DNA from: Panorpa germanica
Taxonomy: Eukaryota; Arthropoda; Insecta; Mecoptera; Panorpidae
Length of the DNA stretch: 64,000 bases
Reading direction: 5' to 3'
Assembly (NCBI GenBank): GCA_963678705.1
Contig: OY783205.1
Location: 14,632,001 to 14,696,000 of the forward strand
In this document: one piece after another, positions 1 through 10,234 of the stretch
Position numbering within the stretch: the first letter of the stretch is position 1
Layout: each line of letters begins with the position of its first letter
Position numbers and translations under genes: made by a program
Notes under the pieces: generated by a model
The model's input: the letters and a program-made list of their open reading frames with translations, nothing else
Told to the model about the DNA's origin: nothing
The model's database searches: none

Positions 1-1501
1 CTTTTCCTGTTTTTAATATAGGAACAACGATATGTTTTTTCCAGTCTAATGGTATATCAGCAGTGTTTAATGACAGATTGTATATTTGTGTAAGATGATT
101 TATTGCATTGTCAGGTAAGTTTTGTATCATTTTGTAATTTATTCTATCAAATCCTGTGCTACTGTTTTTATTATGATTTAACGCGAATTTTACTTCATTT
201 TTATTTATGTTATTATCTAGAAAATTATCTTTTACGATGGTGGTGGTAGTAATATTTAAATTGTTGTTCTGTGGAAATTTTTTTTTAATGAATTCTTCTA
301 TTAAACTTTCATTATCACTTATCCTTTTAGTACTATAGCTTTTATTGTTAATTTTTCTTATATTGTTCCAGACAATGTTGGTTGTTGTGTTTGGGTTTAA
401 ATTCTCGCAGAAATTTTGCCATTCTATTTTTTTTCTGGCTCTAAAATATCGTCTGGTTTTAGCTTGATGTTTTTTATAATTTAAATAATTCGCCATTGTC
501 ATGTTTTTATTAAAAATAGTTAGTGCTAATTTTCTTTGAGCTATCATTTTATTGCACTCAGTGTCCCACCAAGACGGTTTTATTTTATTAGGAGTTATAT
601 TATACAATCTGGTAGATGGGATATGTATGTCTGCCGAATTATTAATAACATCTCTAAATTGGTTGTATTTGTTTTCAACATCTTGGGGATTACTTGTGAT
701 TCCATTTGTGCTAAGGTTTGAAATTCTGCTTTCTATTTCAAGGCTATATTTCTCCCAATCTGCTTTTCGGAAATTTCTCCTCGTTAAATATTCAGATGTA
801 CGGTAACGGTCTTTATTATAGTCATTCAAACAGAAAAAAATTGGGTAGTGATCACTACCTAAGCTATCTGCAAGAACTTGCCACGAAGTAATTTGTTGTG
901 TTAAAGTCATTGATACCAATGTGAGATCCAATATACTGTCCCTTGTACTGAGATTGCTTACTCTAGTTGGTTTATCATCGTTGATAATATTTAGATTTTC
1001 GTTTTCTATGAAATCTAACAATTCGTTACCTTCATACTGACTACCTGGACAATTTATATCCCAAGCAAGATTAGTCGCGTTAAAATCTCCAGCAAGTATA
1101 ACAGGAACATCTATTTGTTGTTTTATCTGTGACCAATTAGAATTAGATAGTTTATGATTCGGTTTAGCATAGATTGATAAAATACATATTACATCAGTTT
1201 CGTTATGTGTTAAAATTATTCCAACTATTTCGACCGAATTAAATGGGTTATTTAGCATTACTCTTTTATATTTTATAGATTTATGAATCAAGATAGCAAC
1301 ACCCCCGTGGGGATTATAGTTTGTATTCTGTATCCTATCTTCTCTTTCAATAAAATAACCTTTGATGTTGAAATTGATATTTTTTGTTAAAAACGTTTCT
1401 GATAGTATGCATATATGTATGTTATGCTTCTGTAACATATGTTGTAGTTCCTCTTTAATATATCTGACTCCTCTGCAATTCCATTGAATAAAATTTATCA
1501 T
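1..1501 (-). CDS. Non-LTR retrotransposon ORF2: APE endonuclease and start of reverse transcriptase (partial)
   Basis: Translating the minus strand from the ATG at 1501 gives an uninterrupted frame of 500 codons to the window edge. Visible motifs of an apurinic-type endonuclease are QWNCRG near the start, SETF, the GGVAI strand, the catalytic GDFNA with a following W, and SDHYPI near residue 225. After a linker (SWWDTEC, then a basic stretch) the start of the reverse transcriptase appears (TGFDRINYKMI, then WKKHIVVPILKTGK at the window edge). In this family the endonuclease nicks the target and the RT copies the element RNA at the nick. Order, spacing and motifs fit the Jockey clade. The rest of the RT is outside the window. 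Confidence 0.92.
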   Translation of the reverse strand, partial: MINFIQWNCRGVRYIKEELQHMLQKHNIHICILSETFLTKNINFNIKGYFIEREDRIQNTNYNPHGGVAILIHKSIKYKRVMLNNPFNSVEIVGIILTHNETDVICILSIYAKPNHKLSNSNWSQIKQQIDVPVILAGDFNATNLAWDINCPGSQYEGNELLDFIENENLNIINDDKPTRVSNLSTRDSILDLTLVSMTLTQQITSWQVLADSLGSDHYPIFFCLNDYNKDRYRTSEYLTRRNFRKADWEKYSLEIESRISNLSTNGITSNPQDVENKYNQFRDVINNSADIHIPSTRLYNITPNKIKPSWWDTECNKMIAQRKLALTIFNKNMTMANYLNYKKHQAKTRRYFRARKKIEWQNFCENLNPNTTTNIVWNNIRKINNKSYSTKRISDNESLIEEFIKKKFPQNNNLNITTTTIVKDNFLDNNINKNEVKFALNHNKNSSTGFDRINYKMIQNLPDNAINHLTQIYNLSLNTADIPLDWKKHIVVPILKTGK

Positions 1502-1706
1502 TTTAACTGTTTTAATTAATTATTGATTTTTATATCTGTCCTTGGTCTTGTTGTTAGATTTATTTATATATTTTATTTTATTTTATTTTCTCTCCGTTTA
1601 TATAATTATTGTTGATTTAATATTTTAGTAAATTTATTAAACGATTAGGTTTAGTGATGTGAATAGATTTTTAAAAAATAAACTTAATTTATATATCGAT
1701 GTTTTC

Positions 1707-3134
1707 TTACGAGTTTGACCATTGTACACTAGATATTTGTTTCTTGTAGCTTCTAAGGGATTGGGATGTAATATTTGGGTCTTTGTTTGTATTTTTAATT
1801 TTGTCATCATTAGTTTTATTATATATTGATGTATAGCAGGTATCATTATCATTGTTTTCCATTGTAATATCAGGTGTCTCTTGATTGATTTGCTTTCTGT
1901 TTTTTCCTTGATTAGTTATCTTAAGGTATGTGTCGCTTTCTTCATTGTTAGGTTTCTTTTCTTCTCTTCTTCTTTTTGGAATTGGTTCTTTAGTGGATGT
2001 CGTAGGTTGTGGTTGACTGTAAGATCTTTGTAACGAGTTACCTGTATTTGATTTATTCACTCTGGTATTAGTTCTTCTGGTTAAAGGGTTTGGTTTGTAT
2101 GTTGGAATTATGTTGATACTATTGTACTTATTAGTGATATTGGGAAAAGTCTCATTGTAGTTTATAGCTTCAAAAGAGTTTTGAGTTCTTACTGAGTATA
2201 AATAGTCTGTATTTTTTTCTGTTAATTCTAATTTTGCTTCATAAAAACTGAGATTGTGTTGGGCCATGAGATCTTTTATCTTGATTTGTCTTTTTTTTTC
2301 AGGACATTCATTGTCTGTAGCCTCGTGGTTAAGTTTACAATTTATGCATGTCGGATTAGGAGATGTGCATGCAGTACGTAAATGATCTTCACTTCCGCAG
2401 AATTTACATTTTGCTACTTTTGCTCTACATTTTGTGGCTGCATGTCCAAATTTAAAACAATTATAACATTGTATCGTCTGTTGTACAAATGGTTCACATG
2501 CTCGTCTCACTCTCCACATGTAAACATAAGCAGGAATAGCAAGTCCTTCAAAGAATAATTTCACTGTTGTACTGGGTTCATATTTAATAGCTCCGTCAAC
2601 TCTTAGTTTTCGATTTAACCTTTGCACTCTCGTTACTTTAAAAGGTGGACACTCTATATTATTTAAAATTGTATCTTCCGAATATTCAATATCAACACCT
2701 TTTATAATAGCAACTTTTGTGCACCAGTAAAATGGGATAAACGCTTCATACCCATTGTTTTTCAGCAATGTTGATTTGGTAATTTCGTTAGCTAGTACTG
2801 CATTAGCACATTGAACGATTACTCTATTTCTTCCCACTTTTTTAATTTCTATTATATTAGATTTATTGCTAATTTTACATATTATTTCTGCTAATTTAAG
2901 AGAACTAAAAAATGTATTTCCATCACTATTATTTTTAACTATCATTACTTTATACGAGTCATATTTTGTTTCTGTGTTGTATAAATTATTAAATATTTTT
3001 TTAACATTGTCACTATTGTTATTTAAGTTTTCTGTTATATCACTGGATGTTTTATCTGTAGGAATTGATTTGTTAGTCACAGAGTTGTTTTTATTGATCG
3101 GATTTTTATCGGGAGGTTCAACCTCCATATCCAT
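1707..3134 (-). CDS. Non-LTR retrotransposon ORF1, gag-like nucleic-acid-binding protein
   Basis: 475 codons from ATG at 3134. The N-terminal 100 residues are polar and Asn/Lys-rich. Residues about 60-210 fit the RNA-binding/Pre-C2HC-type region seen in Jockey-clade gag proteins. Three zinc knuckles follow: CYNCFKFGHAATKC, CKFCGSEDHLRTAC and CINCKLNHEATDNEC at residues about 222-277. The C-terminal 150 residues are Ser/Thr/Asn-rich and probably disordered. In the family, ORF1 binds element RNA and forms ribonucleoprotein particles. The frame is intact and precedes ORF2 on the same strand by about 205 bp, so translation of ORF2 would need reinitiation or internal entry. Confidence 0.92.
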   Translation of the reverse strand: MDMEVEPPDKNPINKNNSVTNKSIPTDKTSSDITENLNNNSDNVKKIFNNLYNTETKYDSYKVMIVKNNSDGNTFFSSLKLAEIICKISNKSNIIEIKKVGRNRVIVQCANAVLANEITKSTLLKNNGYEAFIPFYWCTKVAIIKGVDIEYSEDTILNNIECPPFKVTRVQRLNRKLRVDGAIKYEPSTTVKLFFEGLAIPAYVYMWRVRRACEPFVQQTIQCYNCFKFGHAATKCRAKVAKCKFCGSEDHLRTACTSPNPTCINCKLNHEATDNECPEKKRQIKIKDLMAQHNLSFYEAKLELTEKNTDYLYSVRTQNSFEAINYNETFPNITNKYNSINIIPTYKPNPLTRRTNTRVNKSNTGNSLQRSYSQPQPTTSTKEPIPKRRREEKKPNNEESDTYLKITNQGKNRKQINQETPDITMENNDNDTCYTSIYNKTNDDKIKNTNKDPNITSQSLRSYKKQISSVQWSNS

Positions 3135-3683
3135 ATTGTTAATTAACCAGTGATAATTAAATAGAAGTTACTTCACTTCTAATTAATAACACTTAATAAT
3201 AATATAAATTATAATTTAAAAAAAAAAAAAATAAATCACTAAAAAAAATATTATAATTTGCAAAAAAAAAGATCACTATTTATTTTATTGTTTTGTTTAT
3301 TGTAAATACGTGCGCTCACCAAGAAGACTCGATGTAAACTGTGATAAAATGTATTAATATCATTAGGTTTATAGCCTGTAAATTCTCGTAGTTATTAAAA
3401 AAAATATTTTTATAATTTGTTAAATTTTAGCAGTATATTTAACTTTTTTTTAGATTTTCTGGTATTTCCAACAAAGTTTGATTTTAAATTTTCGGTTTTC
3501 AAGGACAATAATGGTCTGGAACAGTGACATCTACCAAGACGTGTCTCATTATATTTATTCTTATAGTTTATAGATAAGTTTTATATATTTATATTTTACA
3601 TAGATTAACTGCGTCACGAAAAGATCCATCGGCTTAGGAATCTACAATTTGTATTTATACCGAATCGTTTTAATTAAACCTAC
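3135..3683. other. AT-rich stretch, no gene seen
   Basis: The first 150-200 bp (homopolymer A and T runs) are probably the 5' leader of the retrotransposon. The rest should be intron 3' of the exon at 3684-3933. I find no downstream exon of that gene here. Confidence 0.5.
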
Positions 3684-3933
3684 CTGTGCAACAAACTGAC
3701 AGCCATTTGTCTGATGTCCATGACGGTGCCCTGTGCGTTTTCTGCCCGTTGAATCAGTTCAATCAACATGTCTATTGTCATGGGTAACCTGTTATCCCGG
3801 TTTTGTAAAAATGGATTCCTATAGCATTCTATGAGGGACTCTGGTACTCTTCTTTGAGCATTTTCTTGAGCGTATGATAATCCTACTACTCCTAGGAGGA
3901 GCAGGGCGAATACTCTTTGACAAAACATTTTGC
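3684..3933 (-). CDS. Exon of a small secreted-protein gene (signal peptide plus 60 residues), unidentified
   Basis: Minus strand. A good splice acceptor (TTTGTTGCAG) ends at 3934, five bases before an ATG at 3928. The reading frame runs 81 codons plus two bases to a good donor (CAG then GTAGGT at 3683), so this is an internal exon carrying the start codon. The first 20 residues are a clear signal peptide (MFCQRVFALLLLGVVGLSYA) with Q at the predicted cleavage point. The mature part starts with an Arg-rich segment, has a single Cys (LIECYRNPF) and an amphipathic helix-like stretch (IDMLIELIQRAENAQ) ending in LLHR. GC content is higher than the flanks, which supports real coding. I do not recognise the family. 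The 5' untranslated exon and the downstream exons are not visible. The retrotransposon at 1-3134 lies downstream on the same strand, probably in its intron. Confidence 0.7.
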
Positions 3934-4339
3934 CTGCAACAAAAATAATATTTTTAGAAGGATATTTTACGAGTATATTGTTACTATCAAAGATTAAATG
4001 AGTTCATTTTAACAAAAATGTCACTGAAAATCGGTGCTCTAATCGCGAGAGTCTTTCCATGAACACAAAATTGTAAGTGCATTTGTAGGATAACCAATTT
4101 TTGACAGCTTTGGAAGTTGGTCATGGAAACACACGAGGTCCGTGTCCTCATAAACTGTTTACTACAACAATGGTATGCAGGAATACTTGAAAAGAAGGAA
4201 AAGTATTATGGAAAGTCTGCTTCACCGTACGGAATGATTCTCAAGGTGTTTATTGAATTTCGATGTGGTATAGTGAATATTCATTTGACAGTTAAGAATA
4301 CAAATGTACGCAGCTTTTGTTCAATCAACCTATTAAAAT
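3934..4339. other. No gene seen
   Basis: Intronic or intergenic sequence upstream of the secreted-protein exon. A 74-codon open frame at 4117-4341 has no recognisable features and I do not call it. Confidence 0.4.
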
Positions 4340-4762
4340 GAAGAGGAGTTAAGGAGCAGAGAGAGAGAGAGAGAGATGCAGCAGCAGGAAAGAACGGAAG
4401 AATTCATAATAGCAAATATAATGAAAGATACAAGAGGATTTGGGAGAGAGATATCGGAATACATACGAGACAAGTAACATAATAGAATCGAAAGATTTAA
4501 ATTGAAAAATAGAGAGGAGAGGAATTGCTGGAGGGAGATAGAAACGCTGAAGCACATTAAGTATTTATGTGAGAATAGAGTAAAAAGAGAAAAGAAGATT
4601 GTGCAGTTATTAAAGTCAGCCAGTAAAGTAAGTAAAGGTGGATGGCGGAGATAGAGAGAAGGAGCGAGGAAAGGGAAGGAAGGGTAGAATAGAAAGAGGA
4701 GAGAGAGAAGCAGTAGGGGTTTAAATTTATCTGTTTTGTTTGTATTTGCATTGTTTCTTTTG
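4340..4762 (+). pseudogene. R1-like LINE, decayed RT C-terminal end
   Basis: Purine-rich plus-strand sequence that starts with a GAGA run. It contains a decayed version of the C-terminal finger region of R1-type non-LTR reverse transcriptases: around 4528-4570 it reads WREIETLKHIKYLCE, matching the better copies at 7690 and 37890 (CRVC, then ETLEHIKF, then C) but lacking the first cysteine pair. Several indels break the frame. The copy is interrupted at 4763 by the foldback repeat. Its 3' tail appears to resume inside the foldback loop near 5450-5545. Confidence 0.6.
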
Positions 4763-6015
4763 GAAGCATTAATCGAACTTCGAACTTGATGTCAAATATC
4801 TTCCCGTTAGAAAATGTTTCTTTGATGCTACGCTTTAGACATTATCAAGTCAAATTAAAAAAGATGTAATCAACCGACATAAATTGATTGGGTTGTGACC
4901 CATAACTGAGTTTATATAAAACTCCATTTAAAAACTTAATAAAGTTGCTTATCAAAAACCGCAAATATCCAATTATTTTTATTCAATCGTAATATTATAG
5001 AAATTATTAATGATTGAAATTTTTATTTTCAAATTGCCATTTTCCCCACTTAATGGTTAAAGAGATTTAAAGAAATTAGATATTACTTTTCATGACCTTT
5101 CACGACGTCTTTACTTCCTCACCTTCTTCTCCACTACTATTTGCCAACCTTTATAATCACTGTTAAACAAGAGAAGTGCAAAAGAGATGCAGTATTAAAC
5201 GTCAAAGCTATGGCAGCTGTTGTGCCGACCCATAATGTTTAATATAATGTCGTGATATAAAACTAAAAATAAATAAGATTACATATTATATTCTAACCAC
5301 TTCGGGTCGTCATCAACTACTATGATAACAACCGGAATATTACGCAGTAAAACAAAATTTAAACATTAAATAGATACACATTCGTCAATTTAAAATATGG
5401 AAAATGGGTATCTACCCATTCTCACTTCTAGCATGTACTATTACATACTACCTAGTATGTAATTAAGTACAATGATATGTAATTTAATGATTTACGACGG
5501 AAGAATGTAGTGCCTAATGCCAAAAACGTTACAATAAAATATTAATAAACCTATTAAAAACATTTATGTCTTCGACTATCGCAGGAAATTAATCACAGAC
5601 CGGAATAGTTTAATTCTCTTGTTTAACAGTGATTGTAAAGGTTGGCAAATAGTAGTGGAGAAGAAGGTGAGGAAGTAAAGACGTCGTGAAAGGTCATGAA
5701 AAGTAATAACTAATTTTTATTCTAAATCTCTTTAACCATTAAAGGGGAAAAATGACTATTTCAATCATTAATAATTTCTATAATATTGCAATTGAATAAA
5801 TATAATTGGATATTTGAGGTTTTGATAAGCAACTTTATTAAGTTTTCAAATGCAGTTTTGTATAAACTCAGTTATGGGTCACAACCCAATCAATCTATGT
5901 CGGTTGATTACATCTTTTTTAATTTGACTTGATAATGTCTAAAGCGTAGCATCAAAGAAACATTTTCTAAAGAGAAGATATTTGACATCAAGTTCGAAGT
6001 ACGATTGATGCTTGA
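4763..6015. repeat. Long foldback: inverted arms of about 400 bp around a 430-bp loop
   Basis: The segment 4763-5178 reappears as its reverse complement at 5606-6015. The match runs nearly end to end with scattered substitutions and small gaps. Outer ends are AAGCATTAATCGAACTTCG and its counterpart CGAAGTACGATTGATGCTT. Inner ends are the TGTTTAACAGTGATT motif. Two landmarks are GACTTGATAATGTCTAAAGC and its partner, and the CTTCTTCTCCACTACTATTTG block with its partner at 5655-5676. The loop 5179-5605 contains a LINE 3' tail. Transcription through it would give a hairpin of about 400 bp. It could be a foldback transposon or an inverted duplication; no coding capacity is seen. Confidence 0.9.
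5440..5545 (+). repeat. LINE 3' tail inside the foldback loop
   Basis: Resembles the tail of the R1-like copy at 8010-8095: both have a ...CAATGATATGTAA... segment followed by TAGTGCC then a short gap and GCCAAAAAC. This suggests the copy beginning at 4340 was split by whatever created the left arm of the foldback. Confidence 0.5.
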
Positions 6016-6017
6016 CG

Positions 6018-6235
6018 CTGTCTGTAGTGTAGTCGGGTTCGATTCCCGTTCTAGAGTTATATTTTCTGGGTTTTCAAGTTAAATTGATTATGTACATACA
6101 TAATCATAAATTTTTAGGGAGCGGTCTAGTTCACATATATGAGGCTTCGACAAAACTGTCAACATAGTAGGAGGTCGTCGGTGATAGAACTTAGCCTAAG
6201 AATAGAGTGATGTTAAAAAAAATGAAATAATATTT
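6018..6235 (+). repeat. SINE, tRNA-type B box, 5' truncated
   Basis: Has a good pol III B box (GGGTTCGATTCCC, 6035-6047) but no A box, because the copy abuts the foldback end. It is followed by a body (TAGAGTTATATT, then ATGTACATACATAAT, TCACATATATGAGG and GGAGGTCGTCGG) that recurs, diverged, in reverse at 56850-57040 and 46160-46215. Part of it recurs forward at 7330-7450. The A-rich end near 6213-6222 fits a retroposed tail. Confidence 0.65.
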
Positions 6236-7065
6236 TTTATTGAAAGTCACATATGAGACGATCAACTTAAAACAAATTTTCTAGCGTTGTCTTTGTTTAA
6301 TTAATGTGATAATATGGTGTTATGTCTATCTTCCTAAGTTAAAGACGAATTTCTCTTAAAATAGTCGTATCTACATGATGCTACAGCTCTTAGAGGTTAG
6401 ATTTCATTTGGTAATTTTATTTAAAGTATTTATCAACTTATTATAAGTGCGTTTGCTTTTCATTTATCAATTAGATTTCTGTCGGCTTAGTTTTGCATGA
6501 AAAACATTCTGTAACATGTCTATCAATCATTAGTCTATCATCATGATTCACCCAGCGGTTATTTTCTAACTGGAATTTAAAATGGAATTATCAAGCTTAT
6601 CATTATCAGTTGTGTGATAAGAAGGTACACACTCGAACACTATTGAAACAACAACAACTAGGCGTTGCTATTTCAAGACGTTTAAACAATAAAAGGTTTA
6701 ATTTTTATCAGGTTACAACATTATTTGTTTAGTTATTTTCGTTTAGTTGTGAAATAACCAGGGATTGAAAACAGTTTCCAAACAACGTTATTTACCGACA
6801 TTTTTGCATTAACGTAACTGTTCAGTAATTGTAACGGAAAATAATACATTGTTCTTTGATTCCGGTTAACCGAAATTTGTGTCTGAATAGAAGAAGTATC
6901 CCTACTGTCCACGACAATTTAATTTGTAGGTTGCAATGAAAGTTGCCATACGTATTCTGCATCTCAGTTCTGTCCACGTAATGTCATACAAGATTGATGC
7001 TAGCTGCAAATAGGGTCATTTCTTTGAAATTTAGCATTGAGAAAATACATTTCTTCATTAGGAAA
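6236..7065. other. No gene seen
   Basis: AT-rich sequence without a supportable gene. The last part (about 6840-7065) is probably the 5' flank of the Harbinger relic that follows. Confidence 0.4.
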
Positions 7066-7316
7066 ATGTCAAGTGATGAAGAAGATGTGTTTATAGCGTC
7101 CGCTTTTATTAGAAGACGATGAATCAGACGTAGAATGTATTGGCTTCATGCATACATTAAAAAGAACATTAACAGCAGATTGTTTGTTGCTACAAGAAAG
7201 TTATCAGATGATTCAGTATGTCAATTAGTATACCGAATGAACAAAATTGACTGCCGAGCCGGTCATATAAAAAAGAGTATTACGTCTATGCGTCGTGTTG
7301 CAGCCCAGGCTGCATG
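7066..7316 (+). pseudogene. PIF/Harbinger transposase N-terminal relic
   Basis: From ATG at 7066 the frame reads MSSDEEDVFIASAFIRRR, then a TGA where the family has Arg, and then IRRRMYWLHAYIKKN and SRLFVATRKLSDD followed by VYRMNK and IKKSIT. Harbinger (HARBI1-like) transposases begin with an acidic start, a long run of Arg/Lys, W-hP-hhKKN, and then an FYRM motif before the catalytic DDE domain. None of the DDE domain is present, so only about 80 codons survive, with one internal stop. The frame after the stop is open to 7316. A decayed partner protein (MADF) of the same superfamily is found at 28971-29260. Confidence 0.6.
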
Positions 7317-7329
7317 ACGGTTGCCTTCC

Positions 7330-7450
7330 ACATTCATAATCATAAACTTATCAGAGAGCATCGTAGTGAACTATGAGAATACGACACTTGAAAAACTGCT
7401 AACATAGTAAGAGGTTGTCGGCGATAGCACCCAACATCGAAAATAGTCAG
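7330..7450 (+). repeat. SINE body fragment
   Basis: Shares CATAATCATAAA and an ACATAGTAAGAGGTTGTCGG block with the SINE at 6018-6235 in the same orientation, without the B box. Confidence 0.4.
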
Positions 7451-8095
7451 ACGTTAAATAAATTAGGTTAAAATAAAAAGAAAGCACAAGTGTGGAAGAG
7501 GAGCAAGAAGAAAATGGAAAAAATTTAGAAGAGTAATTACAACAAAAGATATAAAAGGATTTGGGAGAGAGAGATACCACAATACTTAAGAGAAAAATAC
7601 ACAAAAAACATGACAAGGATTGCCAGATTTAGATTGGAAAACGAGGAGAAAAGAAACAGATTCTGGGCAAATAGCAGGATGTGAAAAAGGATGTGCAGGG
7701 TGTGCGAAACGGAGATAGAAACATTGGAGCACATTAAGTTTTTATGTGAGAAAAAGTTAATAAGCGAAAAAAATATTGGGCAATTATTAAAGGGAGGTAG
7801 TAAAGGGAAGAGGTAGATGGCGGAGATAGAGAAAAGGAACGAGGAAAGAGAAGTAATGGCAGAGTAGAAAAAAGAGGTAGAGTAGCACGAGGAGCGAAGC
7901 AGTAGCTGTTTTGATTTTATTTTTATAAGGATACATTTATATAAGTATACTTTTTTCGTTTGGAAGAAGTGAGAATGTTTAGATTAGGTTTAGAATAAAG
8001 ATCAAAATAGAATTAAGCTCAATGATATGTAAATAAATGAATTTAGGCACAAGAATATAGTGCCAAATGGCAAAAACTAGGTGTACAGTAGAGAA
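7445..8095 (+). pseudogene. R1-like LINE 3' fragment
   Basis: Purine-rich 3' end of a non-LTR retrotransposon. At 7683-7750 it reads CRVCETEIETLEHIKFLCE, a C-x2-C-x8-H-x4-C finger like that at the end of R1-type reverse transcriptases. Flanking segments (GRERYHNT..., RFRLENEEKRN) fit the same domain, but frames are broken. The 3' tail ends near AGTGCCAAATGGCAAAAACT (about 8070-8090), like the piece in the foldback loop. Confidence 0.7.
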
Positions 8096-9170
8096 AAGAA
8101 TATCTAACAAGCAAATACATTTAAGGTAACATTTACATAGCAGCTACATTTGTGGTCACAGGTAATGTAAATGAGAAAAGATAGCCTATCTAATCTTGTA
8201 TGTGTATTCACTAAGAACGTGTGTTCACACTGAGTCACGCACGTATGTACACTGTACAGCATAAAATCAATATTTCCGTAATATTTCTCTACAGCTCATA
8301 CAGTTCTATGTATAATCCCGTATTCTACTGCTCGGTGTATTTTGTAATCCGGCATTTATTGAGCCGTTAATTTTTTTTTGCCATATCACTCATAGTCATT
8401 AAAAATCAATGTTTGAATTAAATGTTTACCATATGTTTTTTTAAACTTGCTGAATGATGTAATACTTATATCGTTGAATATTTATATCGTTTGTACAAGT
8501 TCGGAATATAGGTGAATATATCGAACATATATTTCAATTGATTTCTTTTTTATCTATTAGTGTATTTTCTTTTTTATTTATCGAAAAACTAGCCCATTAA
8601 AAAGTAATGCATTGTTTTGTAAATTACAGAAGTAATGTCACTAAGACCACCGTAACTCTTAAACTAATGATCGTAATGTCATGAAATTTTGCCACATATC
8701 GTTTGAAGGTTGGTACTATCTAAAAGGTATATAGATTTTTCTTTTTTTTTCAATAGTGGCGTAATCTATATGTCATCATACACACTTATTATATAAATTC
8801 ATAAATAAATCCTTTTTTTGGTCTTGTTCTTCTTAATGTTCTAAATAAGTAGACGAAAAGGCACTGCCGATAGTTTGCTAGCGTGCCTTGTTCAGTCTTT
8901 AAAAGGAACACTTTTTTATTTGTTTTTTGGTAAGATCTTTGTTTCATTGGTTTTACTGCCACAAAAGTTATATCACAAAACAAAGTTAAGAACATTTATG
9001 GATAATATTTATTGAAAACATTGTTTAGAATAAAATAGTAATGAATTAAGGTTATTAGTTCCATGAATACTCCCAGTCGATCGTTTTGATTTGAACCCAG
9101 GGCTAGCAATGACATGATGCAGTGGGACATAGGTCCCATCAGGAATGCTGATTTGAGTCTTATTGTCATA
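8096..9170. other. No gene seen
   Basis: AT-rich spacer with only short chance frames. A GGGACATAGGTCCC mini-hairpin lies near 9123-9136. I cannot assign anything else. Confidence 0.4.
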
Positions 9171-9410
9171 CCGGGCTATTCATAAATTACACCCCACACG
9201 AGGGGGTGGAGAAAGGGGTCTAGAAATTGTGACAACATATGACAAGGGGGAGTGGTCTGAAGCGTTGCGACGTCACATGTAGCATAAAATACATAATTTT
9301 TTTTTTAGAAAAAAATGGGATGGAGGTTTTGTCCGCAAAATGTGATAAGGAAGGGCGGGGGGAGTAAGAATTGCAGGAAATTTATGTGACGTAATTTTTG
9401 GATATCATTA
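9171..9410. mobile_element. MITE of the CATTCATAAATTAC type
   Basis: Begins TATTCATAAATTACACCCC near 9177 and ends in TGTGACGTAATTTTTGG near 9386-9402. Inside are two G-rich blocks (GAGGGGGTGGAG and ACAAGGGGGAGTGG) and an A/T-rich centre. I know this layout as a widespread insect miniature inverted-repeat element; the family assignment is from memory. A fragment of the same left end occurs at 13252-13275. Confidence 0.5.
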
Positions 9411-10226
9411 TCTACATTGAAAGTTCGACACATACAGATCGATTAAGTGACCTGACAATATCTTCGCACATATTCGTTTCGACTTTTGACGGAACCATTT
9501 ACATTAAGAATTGGGACCAAAAAAAGGGACAGTATGTTTTATTTATTTAATATTTTCAATTGTCAGTCTCATATGTCTTGTAGAGTTTTATTAGACAAAT
9601 GATAGTAACATATCAACAAATTTAGTACACTCATGTCTAAAAGTCGCCCTAGCTTTACTGAACTTCATACATACGAGTATATATATAATTCAGAAAGCAA
9701 CAATATATACTGTTTATAGGTTTAAGGGGCGAAGTCCAAGAAGCCCGTCAAATCATAATAAGAGAAAGGTCTGTTTATATTTTTATAAAATATTAATCAG
9801 ACATACTACTTTATTAATAGGGAGTAAATAATGACAACTCCAGACTTCGTTTATGAATTAAATATATCATATTTCTATATCAACAGTAATTATGCTTTGA
9901 ATATTTAATGTCTAATAACTCGTCAATTACTCCCCGTGCGGGACACCTATCAGGTAAAGAAAGGATTTTTTTTTTAAATTTAAGATAGTTCTTAAAAATT
10001 TGAAAATATGAATTTAAGTTGTCAATAAAAAAAATAATTATTCCATCGATTGTGAAGCTAAATATTTATAATTTAAGTGTACATAATTAACATGGAACGG
10101 GTCGATAAAGTATAGAAGAAAAGAATATAAAGACATACTTTCGTGTATAGGTTTTTCTACCCGTTTTTAGGAATGATCTAAAAAACTAGTATTTAATAAA
10201 ACAAAGAATCCTATAGAAGTACCATA
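9411..10226. other. No gene seen
   Basis: AT-rich. A small segment near 9618-9642 matches, in reverse, part of the repeats at 27530 and 51010. Confidence 0.4.
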
Positions 10227-10234
10227 GATATAGG

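Larger units (their letters stand above)
1..3134 (-). mobile_element. Jockey-like non-LTR retrotransposon, 5' part
   Basis: Minus-strand element with the order of a non-LTR retrotransposon: a gag-like ORF1 (1707-3134) followed after about 200 bp by an endonuclease/RT ORF2 (starts at 1501 and leaves the window at position 1). Both reading frames are open throughout the visible part, so this copy is young. The 5' untranslated part probably reaches about 3300, where poly-A-rich sequence gives way to unique DNA, but I cannot fix the 5' end or a target duplication because the 3' end is outside the window. It lies in or beside the gene whose exon is at 3684-3933, on the same strand. Confidence 0.9.

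Noticed and set aside
4333-4769. Minus-strand Ser/Leu-rich frames
   Set aside because: Antisense of a purine-rich LINE relic.
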